The notes below the pieces were generated by a model that worked only from the letters and a program-made list of their open reading frames with translations, did not search any database and was not told the DNA's origin. Positions 33,675-41,648 of a stretch of DNA of 64,000 nt are shown one piece after another; position 1 is the first letter of the stretch; each line of letters starts with the position of its first letter. Location of the stretch: positions 1-64,000 of the forward strand of contig NZ_SSMW01000085.1 of NCBI RefSeq assembly GCF_004799405.1. The letters run 5' to 3'. The stretch comes from Bradyrhizobium sp. GTDB taxonomy: Bacteria > Pseudomonadota > Alphaproteobacteria > Rhizobiales > Xanthobacteraceae. The translations under genes and the position numbers were made by a program.

Positions 33675-34388
33675 ATGCTGCCGGCCTATGTGATCCATGC
33701 GAAGTCCTTGCCCGAGCGGAAGGATCACATCCAGCGCGAACTCGATCGCGCCGGAATTCCGTTCGAATGGGTGCTCGATTTCGACGCTGATGAAATCACT
33801 CCCGAAGTCGATGCCGCCTGGTTCGCGCCGGGCGCCGATCTGAGCTTGCGGCAGAAATCCTGCGCATTGAAGCACATCGTCGCCATGCAGCGGATTCGCG
33901 ACCGCAAGCAGGACCTGGCGCTGATCTTCGAGGACGACGCGCAACTGGTCTCGGGTTTTACCGACCAATTGAAACGCGTGCTGGACGACGCGGAGCGCTG
34001 GCCGCGCCCGCGCATCCTGCATCTCGGCGCTGCCAGCAATTTTTACACGCCGGCGTCGCAGTTGCGCCCCGGCCAGATCGTCTATCCCGGCAACCGCGTC
34101 CGCAACACGGAAGCCTATGCACTCGGCGCCATCGAAGCGCAGGCACGGCTCGACTGGATTGCGCGCCATCCGATGACCAGGCCGATCGACATAGCGTTCA
34201 ACGCCAGCGATCCGGCGATGGGAATTCCGTTCCTGTGGCCGGAGCCGCCGCTGGTGGAGCAGGGCAGCTTGACGGGGCTGTTCAACAGTTCGCTGGATCA
34301 CCAGAGCCGCGGACGAGCGTGGCTCCGCCTCCAGTTTCCGGTGCAGAAATTCCGCCGCCGCTATCTGAAACGATGGTTCGGGCGTTGA
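33675..34388 (+). CDS. Glycosyltransferase family 25 (LPS biosynthesis type)
   Basis: This 237-residue GT25 enzyme opens MLPAYVIHAKSLPERKDHIQ, continues RELDRAGIPFEWVLDFD, and carries the family block SLRQKSCALKHIVAMQRIRD. The acidic donor motif is LALIFEDDAQL around residues 77-87. GT25 proteins transfer galactose, glucose or GalA-type sugars to lipopolysaccharide at the inner membrane. It is convergent with a broken O-antigen ligase gene (10-base gap). This suggests a former LPS or capsule gene pair of which only this member is intact. The second conserved ED-type site is weaker. Confidence 0.87.
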   Translation: MLPAYVIHAKSLPERKDHIQRELDRAGIPFEWVLDFDADEITPEVDAAWFAPGADLSLRQKSCALKHIVAMQRIRDRKQDLALIFEDDAQLVSGFTDQLKRVLDDAERWPRPRILHLGAASNFYTPASQLRPGQIVYPGNRVRNTEAYALGAIEAQARLDWIARHPMTRPIDIAFNASDPAMGIPFLWPEPPLVEQGSLTGLFNSSLDHQSRGRAWLRLQFPVQKFRRRYLKRWFGR

Positions 34389-34397
34389 TCGTCGGGG

Positions 34398-35223
34398 CTA
34401 CGCGCTACGGCTCAGGCGCGCAAACAGCCGCTCGGCCGGACGACGGACCGAGAGGTACTGCGCGAAGGATTCTGCCGGACCGGCCAGCCGATCATTGACC
34501 GCGGCGCCCAATACACCCACCGCCAGGCAGTACAGCATGCCCTGCGTTATCGTGGATATACGCCGCCGCGACGATCATGCCGGTCTTCGACAGATAGATG
34601 AAAAAGATGTCGCCCAGGAACAACAGCGCCAGGATGTCCATCGCGAGTGCACGGCCTCTGCCACCCGCGGACCAGATGCGCGCAGCACCGATCGCCAGTC
34701 CGAAGGCGCACAAGGCAAAGCAATCGCTCTGCACGGCGTTGTCCTTGACGGGAACGCCGGACGACTTGAACCAGTGCCACGGACCGCTCGGCCAACGCAA
34801 CGATACCCAGGACAGCGCCAGCAGGATAACACATGCGGCCAGGAAGCCGGCGGCGATCTGCAGGGCCTGTCGCGGCGTCAACGCGGTGGCGATCACCAGC
34901 GGGATCAGCAACAGCTTGCAGTAAGGAATGACCCAGCTGATGGCGACGCTGTAGGGCTGCATCGACCAAAGCACGCCGACCAGAAGCAGCGCGAACAGCG
35001 CGACGGGAAGATATCCCGCGGGGCTGCGCAGCGTTGCAACGAGGCGCGGAAGATCGAACGTCATCAACGCCAGCACCGCGAAGACCGCGACCGCGACGTT
35101 TTCTCCCGTGGTGGTGAGCGGCAACGTGAACGCGGTCACCACCGCTGCGACCTGCCGCGCGTTTTCAAGATTGAGCGGCAGATCGCTCCAGGTCACATTC
35201 ACCCACATGTCGGGCAGCTTCAT
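34398..35223 (-). pseudogene. O-antigen ligase family gene, internally deleted and frameshifted
   Basis: The intact first part encodes about 220 residues of an O-antigen ligase: QVAAVVTAFTLPLTTTGENV and so on, five or six membrane spans, VKDNAVQSDCFALCAFGLAI and IFFIYLSKTGMIVAAA. The open frame then breaks. A short C-terminal-looking tail in a different frame (GMLYCLAVGVLGAAVNDRLA, then SVRRPAERLFARLSRSA) ends at 34398. The periplasmic loop with the ligase histidine and the last spans are missing; family members have about 420 residues. A truncated frame of 243 residues remains open and could be expressed, but an active ligase is unlikely. Confidence 0.7.
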
Positions 35224-35251
35224 GGCAGGCCGCTTTCATGCCGGGACGCAT

Positions 35252-36136
35252 TCATATGTTGAGCAGCTTCCGCGCATTCGCCTTCAAAACTTTCGGCCTG
35301 ATCTCGTCGCGAATGTCGAGCTTGCTGAAATCCGACAGCCAGCGGTCGGGCGTGATCACCGGCCAGTCCGAGCCGAACAGCATCTTGTCCTGCAGGATCG
35401 AGTTGATGTAGCGCACCAGGATCGGCGAAAAATATTTCGGCGACCAGCCGGAGAGGTCGATGTAGACGTTCGGCTTGTGGGTCGCGACCGACAGCGCCTC
35501 TTCCTGCCACGGAAAGGACGGGTGCGCCAGGATGATCCTCAAGTCGGGAAAATCTGCCGCCACGTCGTCCATGTACATCGGATTGGAATATTTCAGCCGC
35601 ATCCCCATGCCGCCGGGCATGCCGGAGCCGACGCCGGTCTGCCCGGTGTGAAACAGCGCGATCGCACCGCCTTCGGTGATCGCCTCGTACAGCGGATAGG
35701 CCATGCGGTCGTTGGGATAAAAGCCCTGCATGGTCGGGTGGAACTTGAACCCCTTGACGCCGTATTGCTCGATCAGTTTGCGGGCCTCGCGCACGCCGAG
35801 TTTGCCCTTGTGCGGGTCGATGCTGACGAACGGGATCAGCACGTCGGAATTTTCGGAAGCGACTTCCAGCATTTCGTAATTGCTGTAACGGCGAAAGCCG
35901 GTTTCGCGTTCGGCATCGACCGGGAAGATCACCGCGGCGATTTTCTTGGCGCGGTAATAGGCCGCGGTTTCCGCAACGGTGGGTGGATGCTTGTTCGGCG
36001 ACTTGAAATAGTCCGCCATCTGGGCCTGGAAGTCGTCGTAGCCGTCGTCGGCATGCAGGCCGCAAGGTTCTTCCGCGTGGGTGTGGATATCGATCGCCAC
36101 CAGATCGTCGGGATTGAGCAGCGGCAATTTCGGCAT
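35252..36136 (-). CDS. Amidohydrolase family (Amidohydro_2) metal-dependent hydrolase
   Basis: The product is 294 residues from the ATG at 36136, with AGGAA 8 bases upstream. It is a TIM-barrel amidohydrolase-2 protein. The first metal motif is AIDIHTHAEEP near residue 14-24, GFKFHPTMQGF and ALFHTGQTGVG lie in the middle, AHPSFPWQEEAL follows, and the last Asp is in LFGSDWPVITPDRWL. Relatives include ACMSD-type decarboxylases, 2-pyrone-4,6-dicarboxylate lactonase and gamma-resorcylate decarboxylase. It is divergent from the MaoC pair with 155 bases between them. A role in aromatic-acid or CoA-ester-linked catabolism is plausible but not proven. Confidence 0.87.
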   Translation of the reverse strand: MPKLPLLNPDDLVAIDIHTHAEEPCGLHADDGYDDFQAQMADYFKSPNKHPPTVAETAAYYRAKKIAAVIFPVDAERETGFRRYSNYEMLEVASENSDVLIPFVSIDPHKGKLGVREARKLIEQYGVKGFKFHPTMQGFYPNDRMAYPLYEAITEGGAIALFHTGQTGVGSGMPGGMGMRLKYSNPMYMDDVAADFPDLRIILAHPSFPWQEEALSVATHKPNVYIDLSGWSPKYFSPILVRYINSILQDKMLFGSDWPVITPDRWLSDFSKLDIRDEIRPKVLKANARKLLNI

Positions 36137-36291
36137 TTTGGGTTTCCTGACGGGCAGTTCAGCACGGGAACGTTTGGAGAAGCGGATTAACAAAAACAAT
36201 GCGGCATTGAAAGCCTTTGGCCATGCGCCGGATGTCATTGTCGCCGGTCCGAAAATGGTGTTCGCTTCGGCCAAACGACGGGAGGAAACAT

Positions 36292-36768
36292 ATGGGGCAG
36301 GCGGACGCCTTCGAGACCGATTTCTGGAAAGACGCCAATTTGCGAAAGCTCTGGGACGACATCGTTCCCGGCGAGCCGCGCAAGACCATTCCCTACACCC
36401 TGACGCAGCAAGCGATCGCGCTGTACTGCAAGTCGGTCGGTGAAGATCATCCCGTCTATTTCGACGAAGCTTACGCCAGGACCACCCGTTACGGCGGGCT
36501 GATCGCGCCGCCTTCGATCCACATCCTCCTGATGTTTTCCTGTACGCCGGCCGACGACTGGATGCGCAGCCCCGGCACCGTCAATGCCGGGCAATCATGG
36601 AGCTACAATATTCCGGCGCGTCCCAATGACGTCATCACGCTTTCCGCCCGCGCGCTCGACAAGTTCATCAAGCGCGAGCGGCTGTTCGTGGTGCACGACA
36701 ATGTCTTTTTCAACCAGCATGGCGACGTCATCTGTTCCGGCCGTGGCTGGACCATCCGGCCGATGTAA
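36292..36768 (+). CDS. MaoC-like/FAS1-like dehydratase, non-catalytic-type subunit
   Basis: This 158-residue hot-dog-fold protein starts MGQADAFETDFWKDANLRKL with a textbook GGAGGAAACAT ahead. It resembles the FAS1-like dehydratase (MaoC_dehydrat_N) group with QQAIALYCKSVGEDHPVYFD, continuing EAYARTTRYGGLIAPPS. At the hydratase-2 dyad position the sequence is EDHPVY instead of DxNPxH, so the catalytic histidine is replaced by tyrosine. The next gene 14 bases downstream encodes a MaoC protein with the dyad intact. The two probably form a heteromeric (R)-specific enoyl/acyl hydratase, as HadA with HadB does in mycobacteria. Confidence 0.85.
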   Translation: MGQADAFETDFWKDANLRKLWDDIVPGEPRKTIPYTLTQQAIALYCKSVGEDHPVYFDEAYARTTRYGGLIAPPSIHILLMFSCTPADDWMRSPGTVNAGQSWSYNIPARPNDVITLSARALDKFIKRERLFVVHDNVFFNQHGDVICSGRGWTIRPM

Positions 36769-36782
36769 GGAAGCCAGCCATC

Positions 36783-37220
36783 ATGAGCGCGATCACGTTT
36801 GAAAATCTCGCCGAAGGCGACACCATCGATGGCCCGAAATTCGAGGTCAGCCGCGAATCCATCCGCCTGTTCTGCGATGCGTCGCTCGACTACAACCCGC
36901 TGCATCTCGACGACGATTTCATGAAGGGCAATTTCGGCAAGACCAATTTCGGCGGCATCATCATGCATGGCATGAACAATTTCGGGCTGATCTCGCGGAT
37001 GATTACCGATTGGGCCTATCCCGCCGGCGCCATTCATCGCCGGCTCGAAACAAGGTGGGTCAAGCCGGTCAGGCCCGGCGACACCATCCAGCCGACCGGC
37101 CTGATCAAATCCAAGCTGGCCACCGCGAAATCGCGCTGGGTCCTGATCGACGTCATGGTGCGCAACCAGGGCGGCGAAAAGGTCGCCACCGGAGAGGCCA
37201 TGGTCGAGTTTCCGCGGTGA
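36783..37220 (+). CDS. MaoC family (R)-hydratase, catalytic-type subunit
   Basis: This 145-residue hot-dog protein carries the hydratase-2 signature LFCDASLDYNPLHLDDDF with Asp and His of the dyad present, followed by NFGGIIMHGMNNFGLISRM. It would hydrate an enoyl-CoA or dehydrate a 3-hydroxyacyl/2-hydroxyacyl thioester. The gene lies 14 bases after its partner MaoC-like gene and the two are surely co-transcribed. In (2R)-3-methylmalyl- or mesaconyl-CoA hydratases the two domains are fused; here they are separate proteins. The divergent amidohydrolase may act in the same pathway. The substrate is unknown. Confidence 0.87.
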   Translation: MSAITFENLAEGDTIDGPKFEVSRESIRLFCDASLDYNPLHLDDDFMKGNFGKTNFGGIIMHGMNNFGLISRMITDWAYPAGAIHRRLETRWVKPVRPGDTIQPTGLIKSKLATAKSRWVLIDVMVRNQGGEKVATGEAMVEFPR

Positions 37221-37379
37221 ATTTGGCAGTGGTTTCAGCCCAAATCCGGCCTTCGAATGCCCTGTTTGCATTGACATTCGACCGCGCGATGGCCTAAAAA
37301 CCGCGCGTCCCGGGCGGCTTGGCCGCCGCGGGGCTTTCGGCCTGTCGAACACGGCCTTTCAACGCATCAGGATTGTCTC

Positions 37380-37505
37380 ATGAAGGTCCGTAACTCGCTG
37401 AAATCGTTGCGTGGTCGCCATCGCAACAACCGTCTGGTCCGCCGCAAGGGCCGGGTTTACGTGATCAACAAGGTTCAGCGCCGCTTCAAGGCGCGCCAAG
37501 GCTGA
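37380..37505 (+). CDS. rpmJ: 50S ribosomal protein L36, cysteine-free form
   Basis: This is a 41-residue basic protein, [20 protein letters not shown] then [20 protein letters not shown] and G. This is the alphaproteobacterial L36, which lacks the C-x2-C-x12-C-x4-H zinc ribbon of the classic form (no Cys at all). It belongs to the zinc-independent type. It sits in the large ribosomal subunit near the peptidyl-transferase region. The gene stands alone between maoC and a TPR protein gene. The upstream 159 bases must include its promoter. It is too short for standard size cut-offs but is unmistakable. Confidence 0.97.
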   Translation: MKVRNSLKSLRGRHRNNRLVRRKGRVYVINKVQRRFKARQG

Positions 37506-37633
37506 TTGAGGCTGATCAGGCTTGATTCAGGGCTGAATCCAGCCTGCGGACCTGCCGCCAAATTCGGTGCCTTCACGCGTCTTTGACGCCGTTGCTGCTT
37601 TGCAGCGCGTTTTCCTGTGGCTAGACTTTGGCG

Positions 37634-38281
37634 ATGAGATTCCATCGCGCCCGCATCGGCCGGATAGCCATCCTCCTCGCGTCGGCGATTGCCGTGGCGC
37701 CGAGCGCGGCGGTTGCGCAGGATCCAAAGGCCGTACCGCCCAAGAGCCAGAAGAAACTACCGGAGGCGCCGAGCAAGCTGCCGAAGGTTGGCGCCGATCG
37801 CATCCGTGGACTGGATTTTCTGTTCGGCGCCCTGAAGGTGGCGCCGGATGAGGCCAGCGCCAAGCATGTCGAGGCCCGGATCTGGGCGCTGTGGATGCAG
37901 ACCCCGAGCGATACCGCCGCGCTTCTGATGATGCGGGCCAAGGCCGCGATGGACGCCCAGCAGATGGACGTGGCGCTGAAGCTGCTCAATGCGGTGGTCA
38001 AGCTGCGTCCCGATTACGTCGAGGGATGGAACCGGCGCGCGACGCTGTATTACCTGCAGAACGACTATGCCCATTCACTCCAGGACATCGAGCAGGTTCT
38101 GATTCGCGAACCCCGCCATTTCGGCGCGCTGGCCGGGCTCGGCATGATCATGCAGGATCTCGGCGACGACAAGCGCGCGCTCGATGCCTTCCGCAAGGCG
38201 CTTGCCGTCAATCCCCATCTCGACAAGGTGCCGGAGCTGGTCAAGACCCTGACCGAAAAGGTCGAAGGCCGCGACATCTGA
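37634..38281 (+). CDS. Secreted tetratricopeptide repeat protein
   Basis: The product is 215 residues from the ATG at 37634 (a TTG at 37628 is possible). The signal peptide is MRFHRARIGRIAILLASAIA with cleavage near AVAQD. A proline/lysine-rich linker (PKAVPPKSQKKLPEAPSKLP) is followed by at least three TPR units between about residues 90 and 205, for example MDVALKLLNAVVKLRPDYVE and DDKRALDAFRKALAVNPHLD. This small periplasmic TPR protein is widespread in rhizobia and its partner is unknown. It is followed after 95 bases by an alpha/beta hydrolase gene in the same direction, possibly the same transcript. Confidence 0.83.
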   Translation: MRFHRARIGRIAILLASAIAVAPSAAVAQDPKAVPPKSQKKLPEAPSKLPKVGADRIRGLDFLFGALKVAPDEASAKHVEARIWALWMQTPSDTAALLMMRAKAAMDAQQMDVALKLLNAVVKLRPDYVEGWNRRATLYYLQNDYAHSLQDIEQVLIREPRHFGALAGLGMIMQDLGDDKRALDAFRKALAVNPHLDKVPELVKTLTEKVEGRDI

Positions 38282-38376
38282 TCGCGCCGCGCAAACCGCG
38301 ATCGGCGACAGCCTGCGAAACCGTTACCCCGCCAAACCGTAGCTTGGCGGTGCACAGGATCATCCGGACATTGCCA

Positions 38377-39336
38377 ATGAGTTTAGCGATTGCCGCGATC
38401 GTGCTGGCGGTGCTGGCGCTGATCACGCAGGCCGGTGTCGTGGTGCTGCAGCGCGCCTATCCCGCGCAAGGCGAGAACATCGAGGTCAACGGCGCAAGCC
38501 TCAACGTCGTCGATATCGGACCGCGCGACGCCGCCGGTCCGCCGGTTGTGATGATCCATGGCGCCAGCTCGAATCTCGAAAGCATGCGGCGGCCGCTGGG
38601 CGAGATGCTCGCGAGGAATCATCGGGTGATCCTGATCGATCGTCCCGGCCATGGCTGGAGCACGCGCGCCGAGCCATCGGATTCGACGCCGGCGATTCAG
38701 GGCCGGATGATCGAGCAGGCGCTGGAAAAACTAGGGATCGGCCCGGCCATCTTCGTGGTTCACTCATGGGCCGGCGCACTTGGGGCGCGGCTGGCGCTGG
38801 ATTATCCGGAACGCGTTGCAGGCCTGGTGATGCTGGCCCCGGTCGCCTATCCGTGGCGCGGCGGCGTCGGGTGGTACAACAGGCTCGTCACCACGCCCGT
38901 GATCGGCCCGCTACTGGCCTATAGCGTTACCCTGCCGCTCGGTTATTTTCTGACCGGGCCCGGCGCGCGCGGCGCATTTCTGCCGCAGACCATGCCAACG
39001 GATTTCGTCGAGGCTACCGCAACGCTGCTGTTGCTGCGTCCGCGCGAATTCCTCGCCAATGCCCGGGATCTGGTGACGCTGAAGGCGGCGGTGGCCGGGC
39101 AGGCGCCGCATTATGCCGCGATCAGGGCGCCGGCGGTGGTGATCACCGGCGATTCCGACAAGACCGTGTCGCCGAACATCCACTCGAGGCCGTTCGCGGC
39201 GGTGGTGCCCAATGCCAAGCTCATCGTGTTGCCCGGCGTCGGTCACATGGTGCAGAACGCCGCGCCCGATCTCGTGGTCAGCGAGATCGATGAGATGATC
39301 GGCGGTCTCATGCATGGTGCGGCGACTGCCAATTAG
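38377..39336 (+). CDS. Alpha/beta hydrolase with N-terminal membrane anchor
   Basis: This 319-residue protein starts MSLAIAAIVLAVLALITQAG, an uncleaved-looking hydrophobic helix. The alpha/beta hydrolase core follows: oxyanion loop VVMIHGASSN, nucleophile elbow VVHSWAGALGARLA (Ser in HSWAG), acid VITGDSDKTVSP and histidine LPGVGHMVQNAAP. It is a membrane-tethered esterase or lipase-like hydrolase facing the periplasm or cytoplasm. The substrate is not deducible. A long in-frame extension upstream overlaps the TPR gene and is not used. The ATG at 38377 lacks a strong ribosome site; TTG at 38371 is an alternative. Confidence 0.86.
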   Translation: MSLAIAAIVLAVLALITQAGVVVLQRAYPAQGENIEVNGASLNVVDIGPRDAAGPPVVMIHGASSNLESMRRPLGEMLARNHRVILIDRPGHGWSTRAEPSDSTPAIQGRMIEQALEKLGIGPAIFVVHSWAGALGARLALDYPERVAGLVMLAPVAYPWRGGVGWYNRLVTTPVIGPLLAYSVTLPLGYFLTGPGARGAFLPQTMPTDFVEATATLLLLRPREFLANARDLVTLKAAVAGQAPHYAAIRAPAVVITGDSDKTVSPNIHSRPFAAVVPNAKLIVLPGVGHMVQNAAPDLVVSEIDEMIGGLMHGAATAN

Positions 39337-39362
39337 GGCGGTTAATGCAGGTCTGCTGATCT

Positions 39363-39430
39363 CCCGGAAGCGGACATTAAGCGGTACACTTTCGACGTCT
39401 GCTTTGTGCCAAAGCCGACCTAGACTCATT
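39363..39430. repeat. Diverged copy of a dispersed 'AGCGGACAT' repeat
   Basis: GGAAGCGGACATTAAGCGG and TCTGCTTTGTGCCAAAGC match parts of the longer copies at 40281-40378 and 41552-41648 (AGCGGACAT and a TCCGTTTTGTGCCA-like segment). It is partial and fills the space between two alpha/beta hydrolase genes. Confidence 0.5.
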
Positions 39431-39449
39431 TAGCCAAGCCGGCCCGCTA

Positions 39450-40127
39450 TCAACCCTTCTCATAGGCAACAAGGCATTCGGCCAGTCGTTCCGCATTCGA
39501 CAACGCAACAAGATGGCCACCGGGAATTTCTGCCACCTCCTTTCCGAGTCTTTCACGCGCGACACGCCGTTGAAATTCGATTGGGAAAAAACGGTCATCT
39601 TTTCCCGCAAGAACATGAATGGGGATGTCAGGCCAACCCTCGAACAGACAGGGATCGCCGAAAATGGTCTCGGCTTCCTCGCGAGGCTGTTCCGGGCCAG
39701 CACGCAGCACCTCCTGCGGCACGTCGTGCAGAAAGTACGTTCCCACGTCGAATTCCGCCGTATAGCCACGCACAGCCGCAGCTTGTTCCCGCGCTTCTAC
39801 TGCTCCTGTTGCGCCCCACCACACGCCAGCGGTCTCACCCGGCTCTGGGATCATCGCGTTGACGAACACCAACATCTGCACGCGCGCACGTGCGCAAACG
39901 AGGGGTGCCGTGAAGCCTGCAAGCGACTGAGCGACCAGAATAACATCGGCTCGATCTGCGATCGAGCGGGCAACGATGTCAGCATACTCTGCAAGACCGG
40001 CTTGTCTGTTGTCGCCAGGGAGATCGACCGCCACAGGTTCGTGCCCTGCCGCGCGAATAAGGGGGACCACGCGATGCCAATACCAAGCCATGCCGCCTGC
40101 CCCGGGAACAAGGATGAATGTTGCCAC
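39450..40127 (-). CDS. Alpha/beta hydrolase (salicylate esterase/MeSA esterase-like)
   Basis: This is a 225-residue soluble hydrolase beginning from a GTG at 40127 (VATFILVPGAGGMAWYWHRV) with AAGGAC upstream. The oxyanion motif is PGAGG, the nucleophile serine lies in VAQSLAGFTAPL, the acid residue in VLAGKDDRFFP, and the histidine in IPGGHLVALSN. This small-EstC type is common in actinobacteria and rhizobia and resembles plant salicylate-methylesterase and hydroxynitrile-lyase folds. The 5' region to 40250 includes a perfect dyad (40231-40246) that may be an operator. Codon usage appears less extremely GC-biased than its neighbours, and repeats flank it, so acquisition is possible. Confidence 0.85.
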   Translation of the reverse strand: MATFILVPGAGGMAWYWHRVVPLIRAAGHEPVAVDLPGDNRQAGLAEYADIVARSIADRADVILVAQSLAGFTAPLVCARARVQMLVFVNAMIPEPGETAGVWWGATGAVEAREQAAAVRGYTAEFDVGTYFLHDVPQEVLRAGPEQPREEAETIFGDPCLFEGWPDIPIHVLAGKDDRFFPIEFQRRVARERLGKEVAEIPGGHLVALSNAERLAECLVAYEKG

Positions 40128-40230
40128 AATAAGTCCTTCTCTTCTCAAGACCGCTCGCAAGCCGCACTTATGGGCTGCCTCCCTATAAGACGGCTTGGAA
40201 TGAGCTGGACCGACGGCATCACAGATTTTT

Positions 40231-40246
40231 TGTACGCGATGGTACA
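40231..40246. promoter_or_regulatory. TGTAC dyad, possible operator of the esterase gene
   Basis: TGTAC-GCGATG-GTACA is a 5-bp perfect inverted repeat with a 6-base spacer, preceded by a T-run. It lies about 105 bases upstream of the esterase GTG. TetR/MarR-type sites have this form, but no regulator gene is adjacent. Confidence 0.35.
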
Positions 40247-40280
40247 CTGATCCCCCCATTTCAGACGGATGTCTGGTTGG

Positions 40281-40378
40281 GGTCAAAAGCGGACATCGCG
40301 GCCCCGAAGCGAGACTTCCGCTTCGCCCCCGACAGCGGACATCGCCGGGCCGCCAAGCCATGTCCGTTTTGTGCCATG
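40281..40378 (+). repeat. Dispersed ~98-bp repeat, copy B
   Basis: GGTCAAAAGCGGACATCGCG, then GCCCCGAAGCGAGACTTCCG, ending near CATGTCCGTTTTGTGCCA. The order of segments is the same as in copy C (41552-41648): GGTCAAA, GGCCCCGAA, GACTTCCGCT, a GGAC segment, then TGTCCG..GTGCCA. It lies upstream of two small secreted-protein genes. Confidence 0.7.
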
Positions 40379-40528
40379 AGGCGACATCGTGAATGCGGAC
40401 ACCGGGGGCTCGTTTCAGATCACTTTGCCAAGTCGACCGGTTGGCTATATCGTAAGATATTCAAGTTCTTCGATACGGTGTCCGCGCATCGTCTGCGTTG
40501 GTCTCGTCAAGCCTCGGAGGAAACGGCC

Positions 40529-40786
40529 ATGAGAGCTCTATCACTCTCCTTCGCGGGGTTAGCTGTTGCGCTCATTTCGATCCTACCCGCGAATGCTCAG
40601 GACGCTCACGACACCAAGAAGCCGAACCTGCACGTTGGGCGCGGAGAGCCCGCATCGAGGCAAGCGAAGGATCAAACATCCGGGCAAATCTTCTGCAACA
40701 GGTTTGGCTGTCGTCCGGTGAAAAGGGGCTGTCATCTTGAGCAAGGGACGGGAATGGGGGGAATTAACGAAGAAGTCTGCGATTAA
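40529..40786 (+). CDS. Small secreted cysteine-containing protein, 85 residues
   Basis: The protein has a signal peptide (MRALSLSFAGLAVALISILP, cleavage near ANAQ) and a 60-residue mature part. Four cysteines are paired in IFCNRFGCRPVKRGC and EEVCD. GGAGGAAACGGCC before the ATG is a very strong ribosome-binding site. The FGCRPVKRGCHLE and GTGMGGINEEVC stretches occur, as I recall, in a rhizobial family of short periplasmic proteins without known role. It is flanked by repeat copies B and C and lies convergent with a second cysteine-rich secreted protein gene. I do not assign a function. Confidence 0.72.
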   Translation: MRALSLSFAGLAVALISILPANAQDAHDTKKPNLHVGRGEPASRQAKDQTSGQIFCNRFGCRPVKRGCHLEQGTGMGGINEEVCD

Positions 40787-40994
40787 TTTGGCGAATCCAG
40801 CCCGCTGAGGCCGCTACGGTTTATTGAGAAACCCCGTTTGTCGTCTCCGATCCGAACGCCAACAAGCGCAGGCACGGACGAATATCGACACGCTCTCTTC
40901 CTGCACTCCGATCGGCGACATCGCAGGCCGTGCTCGCGAGAAAGGGCGGCCACCAACGGAGACGGCCTCATATGAATTTTCGACAGAATTTTCG

Positions 40995-41480
40995 TTACTT
41001 CAACGCCAAGCTGCTGCAATACCATGTGATTTCATTGGTTCTCCAACCGGTTACCAATGAGGCTTCCATGCACTCGTTATAGGTTTTGTAGTTGCCTACG
41101 TTTCTGCACGTTGACGACAACGTGCCGCTAGACAAGGAGCATCCGTGCCAAGGGGCGTCGCCCGACCTAAAGCTTGTTTGGCAACCACCGACGCAACTGC
41201 CACTGGCACTCGCAAGCTGCGCAAGCCGTGCCAAAACCGGCGACGATGATGGGGTGGGAGTGCTTGGCGACGTCCGAGGAGATACGGTGTTTCGGGCAAC
41301 CCCGCGGTGCGTCAGGTGCTGCGGCCTGGCTAGGTGCTTCGGCGCTTCGACCACGACGTTAGGAAGCAAGGCGGTGCCGCCCGAAGCTGTTGTGGTTTGC
41401 GACACTGCCGTGCCACTTACGCCGCACAGCGAGATGATAGCGACTGCTAGACTCGCAACGAAGAGTAACGAGGCTTTCAT
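40995..41480 (-). CDS. Secreted cysteine-rich protein, 161 residues
   Basis: The product starts MKASLLFVASLAVAIISLCG, a signal peptide with cleavage probably near AVSQ. A serine/threonine/proline-rich spacer (SPRTSPSTPTPSSSPVLARL) leads to a C-terminal domain with six cysteines in about 65 residues (CVGGC, HGC, STC, NEC, WYC). GGGAGGACGGAGCC before the ATG at 41480 is a strong ribosome site. The frame extends 30 codons upstream, but that part belongs to the dispersed repeat (FDPKRT-type translation). It is convergent with the 85-residue secreted protein. I do not recognise the domain; a disulfide-stabilised periplasmic or extracellular protein is the only safe statement. Confidence 0.68.
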   Translation of the reverse strand: MKASLLFVASLAVAIISLCGVSGTAVSQTTTASGGTALLPNVVVEAPKHLARPQHLTHRGVARNTVSPRTSPSTPTPSSSPVLARLAQLASASGSCVGGCQTSFRSGDAPWHGCSLSSGTLSSTCRNVGNYKTYNECMEASLVTGWRTNEITWYCSSLALK

Positions 41481-41551
41481 GGCTCCGTCCTCCCACAAGG
41501 TTTGAGAACCCAAGAAATCACGTTTCCAATGCGGAAGCGATGTCCGCTTCG

Positions 41552-41648
41552 GGTCAAACGGAGACGTCACGGCCCCGAAATCCGACTTCCGCTATCCCCC
41601 CGGAAGTGGACTCAGGGCGGACCTGGCACGATGTCCGCTCCGTGCCAA
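41552..41648 (+). repeat. Dispersed ~97-bp repeat, copy C
   Basis: A direct repeat of copy B: GGTCAAACGGAGACGTCACG, then GCCCCGAAATCCGACTTCCG, ending ACGATGTCCGCTCCGTGCCA. Internal CGACTTCCG and CGGAAGTGG form a hairpin. The rest of the 376-base gap 41481-41856 holds no gene that I can support. Confidence 0.7.
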
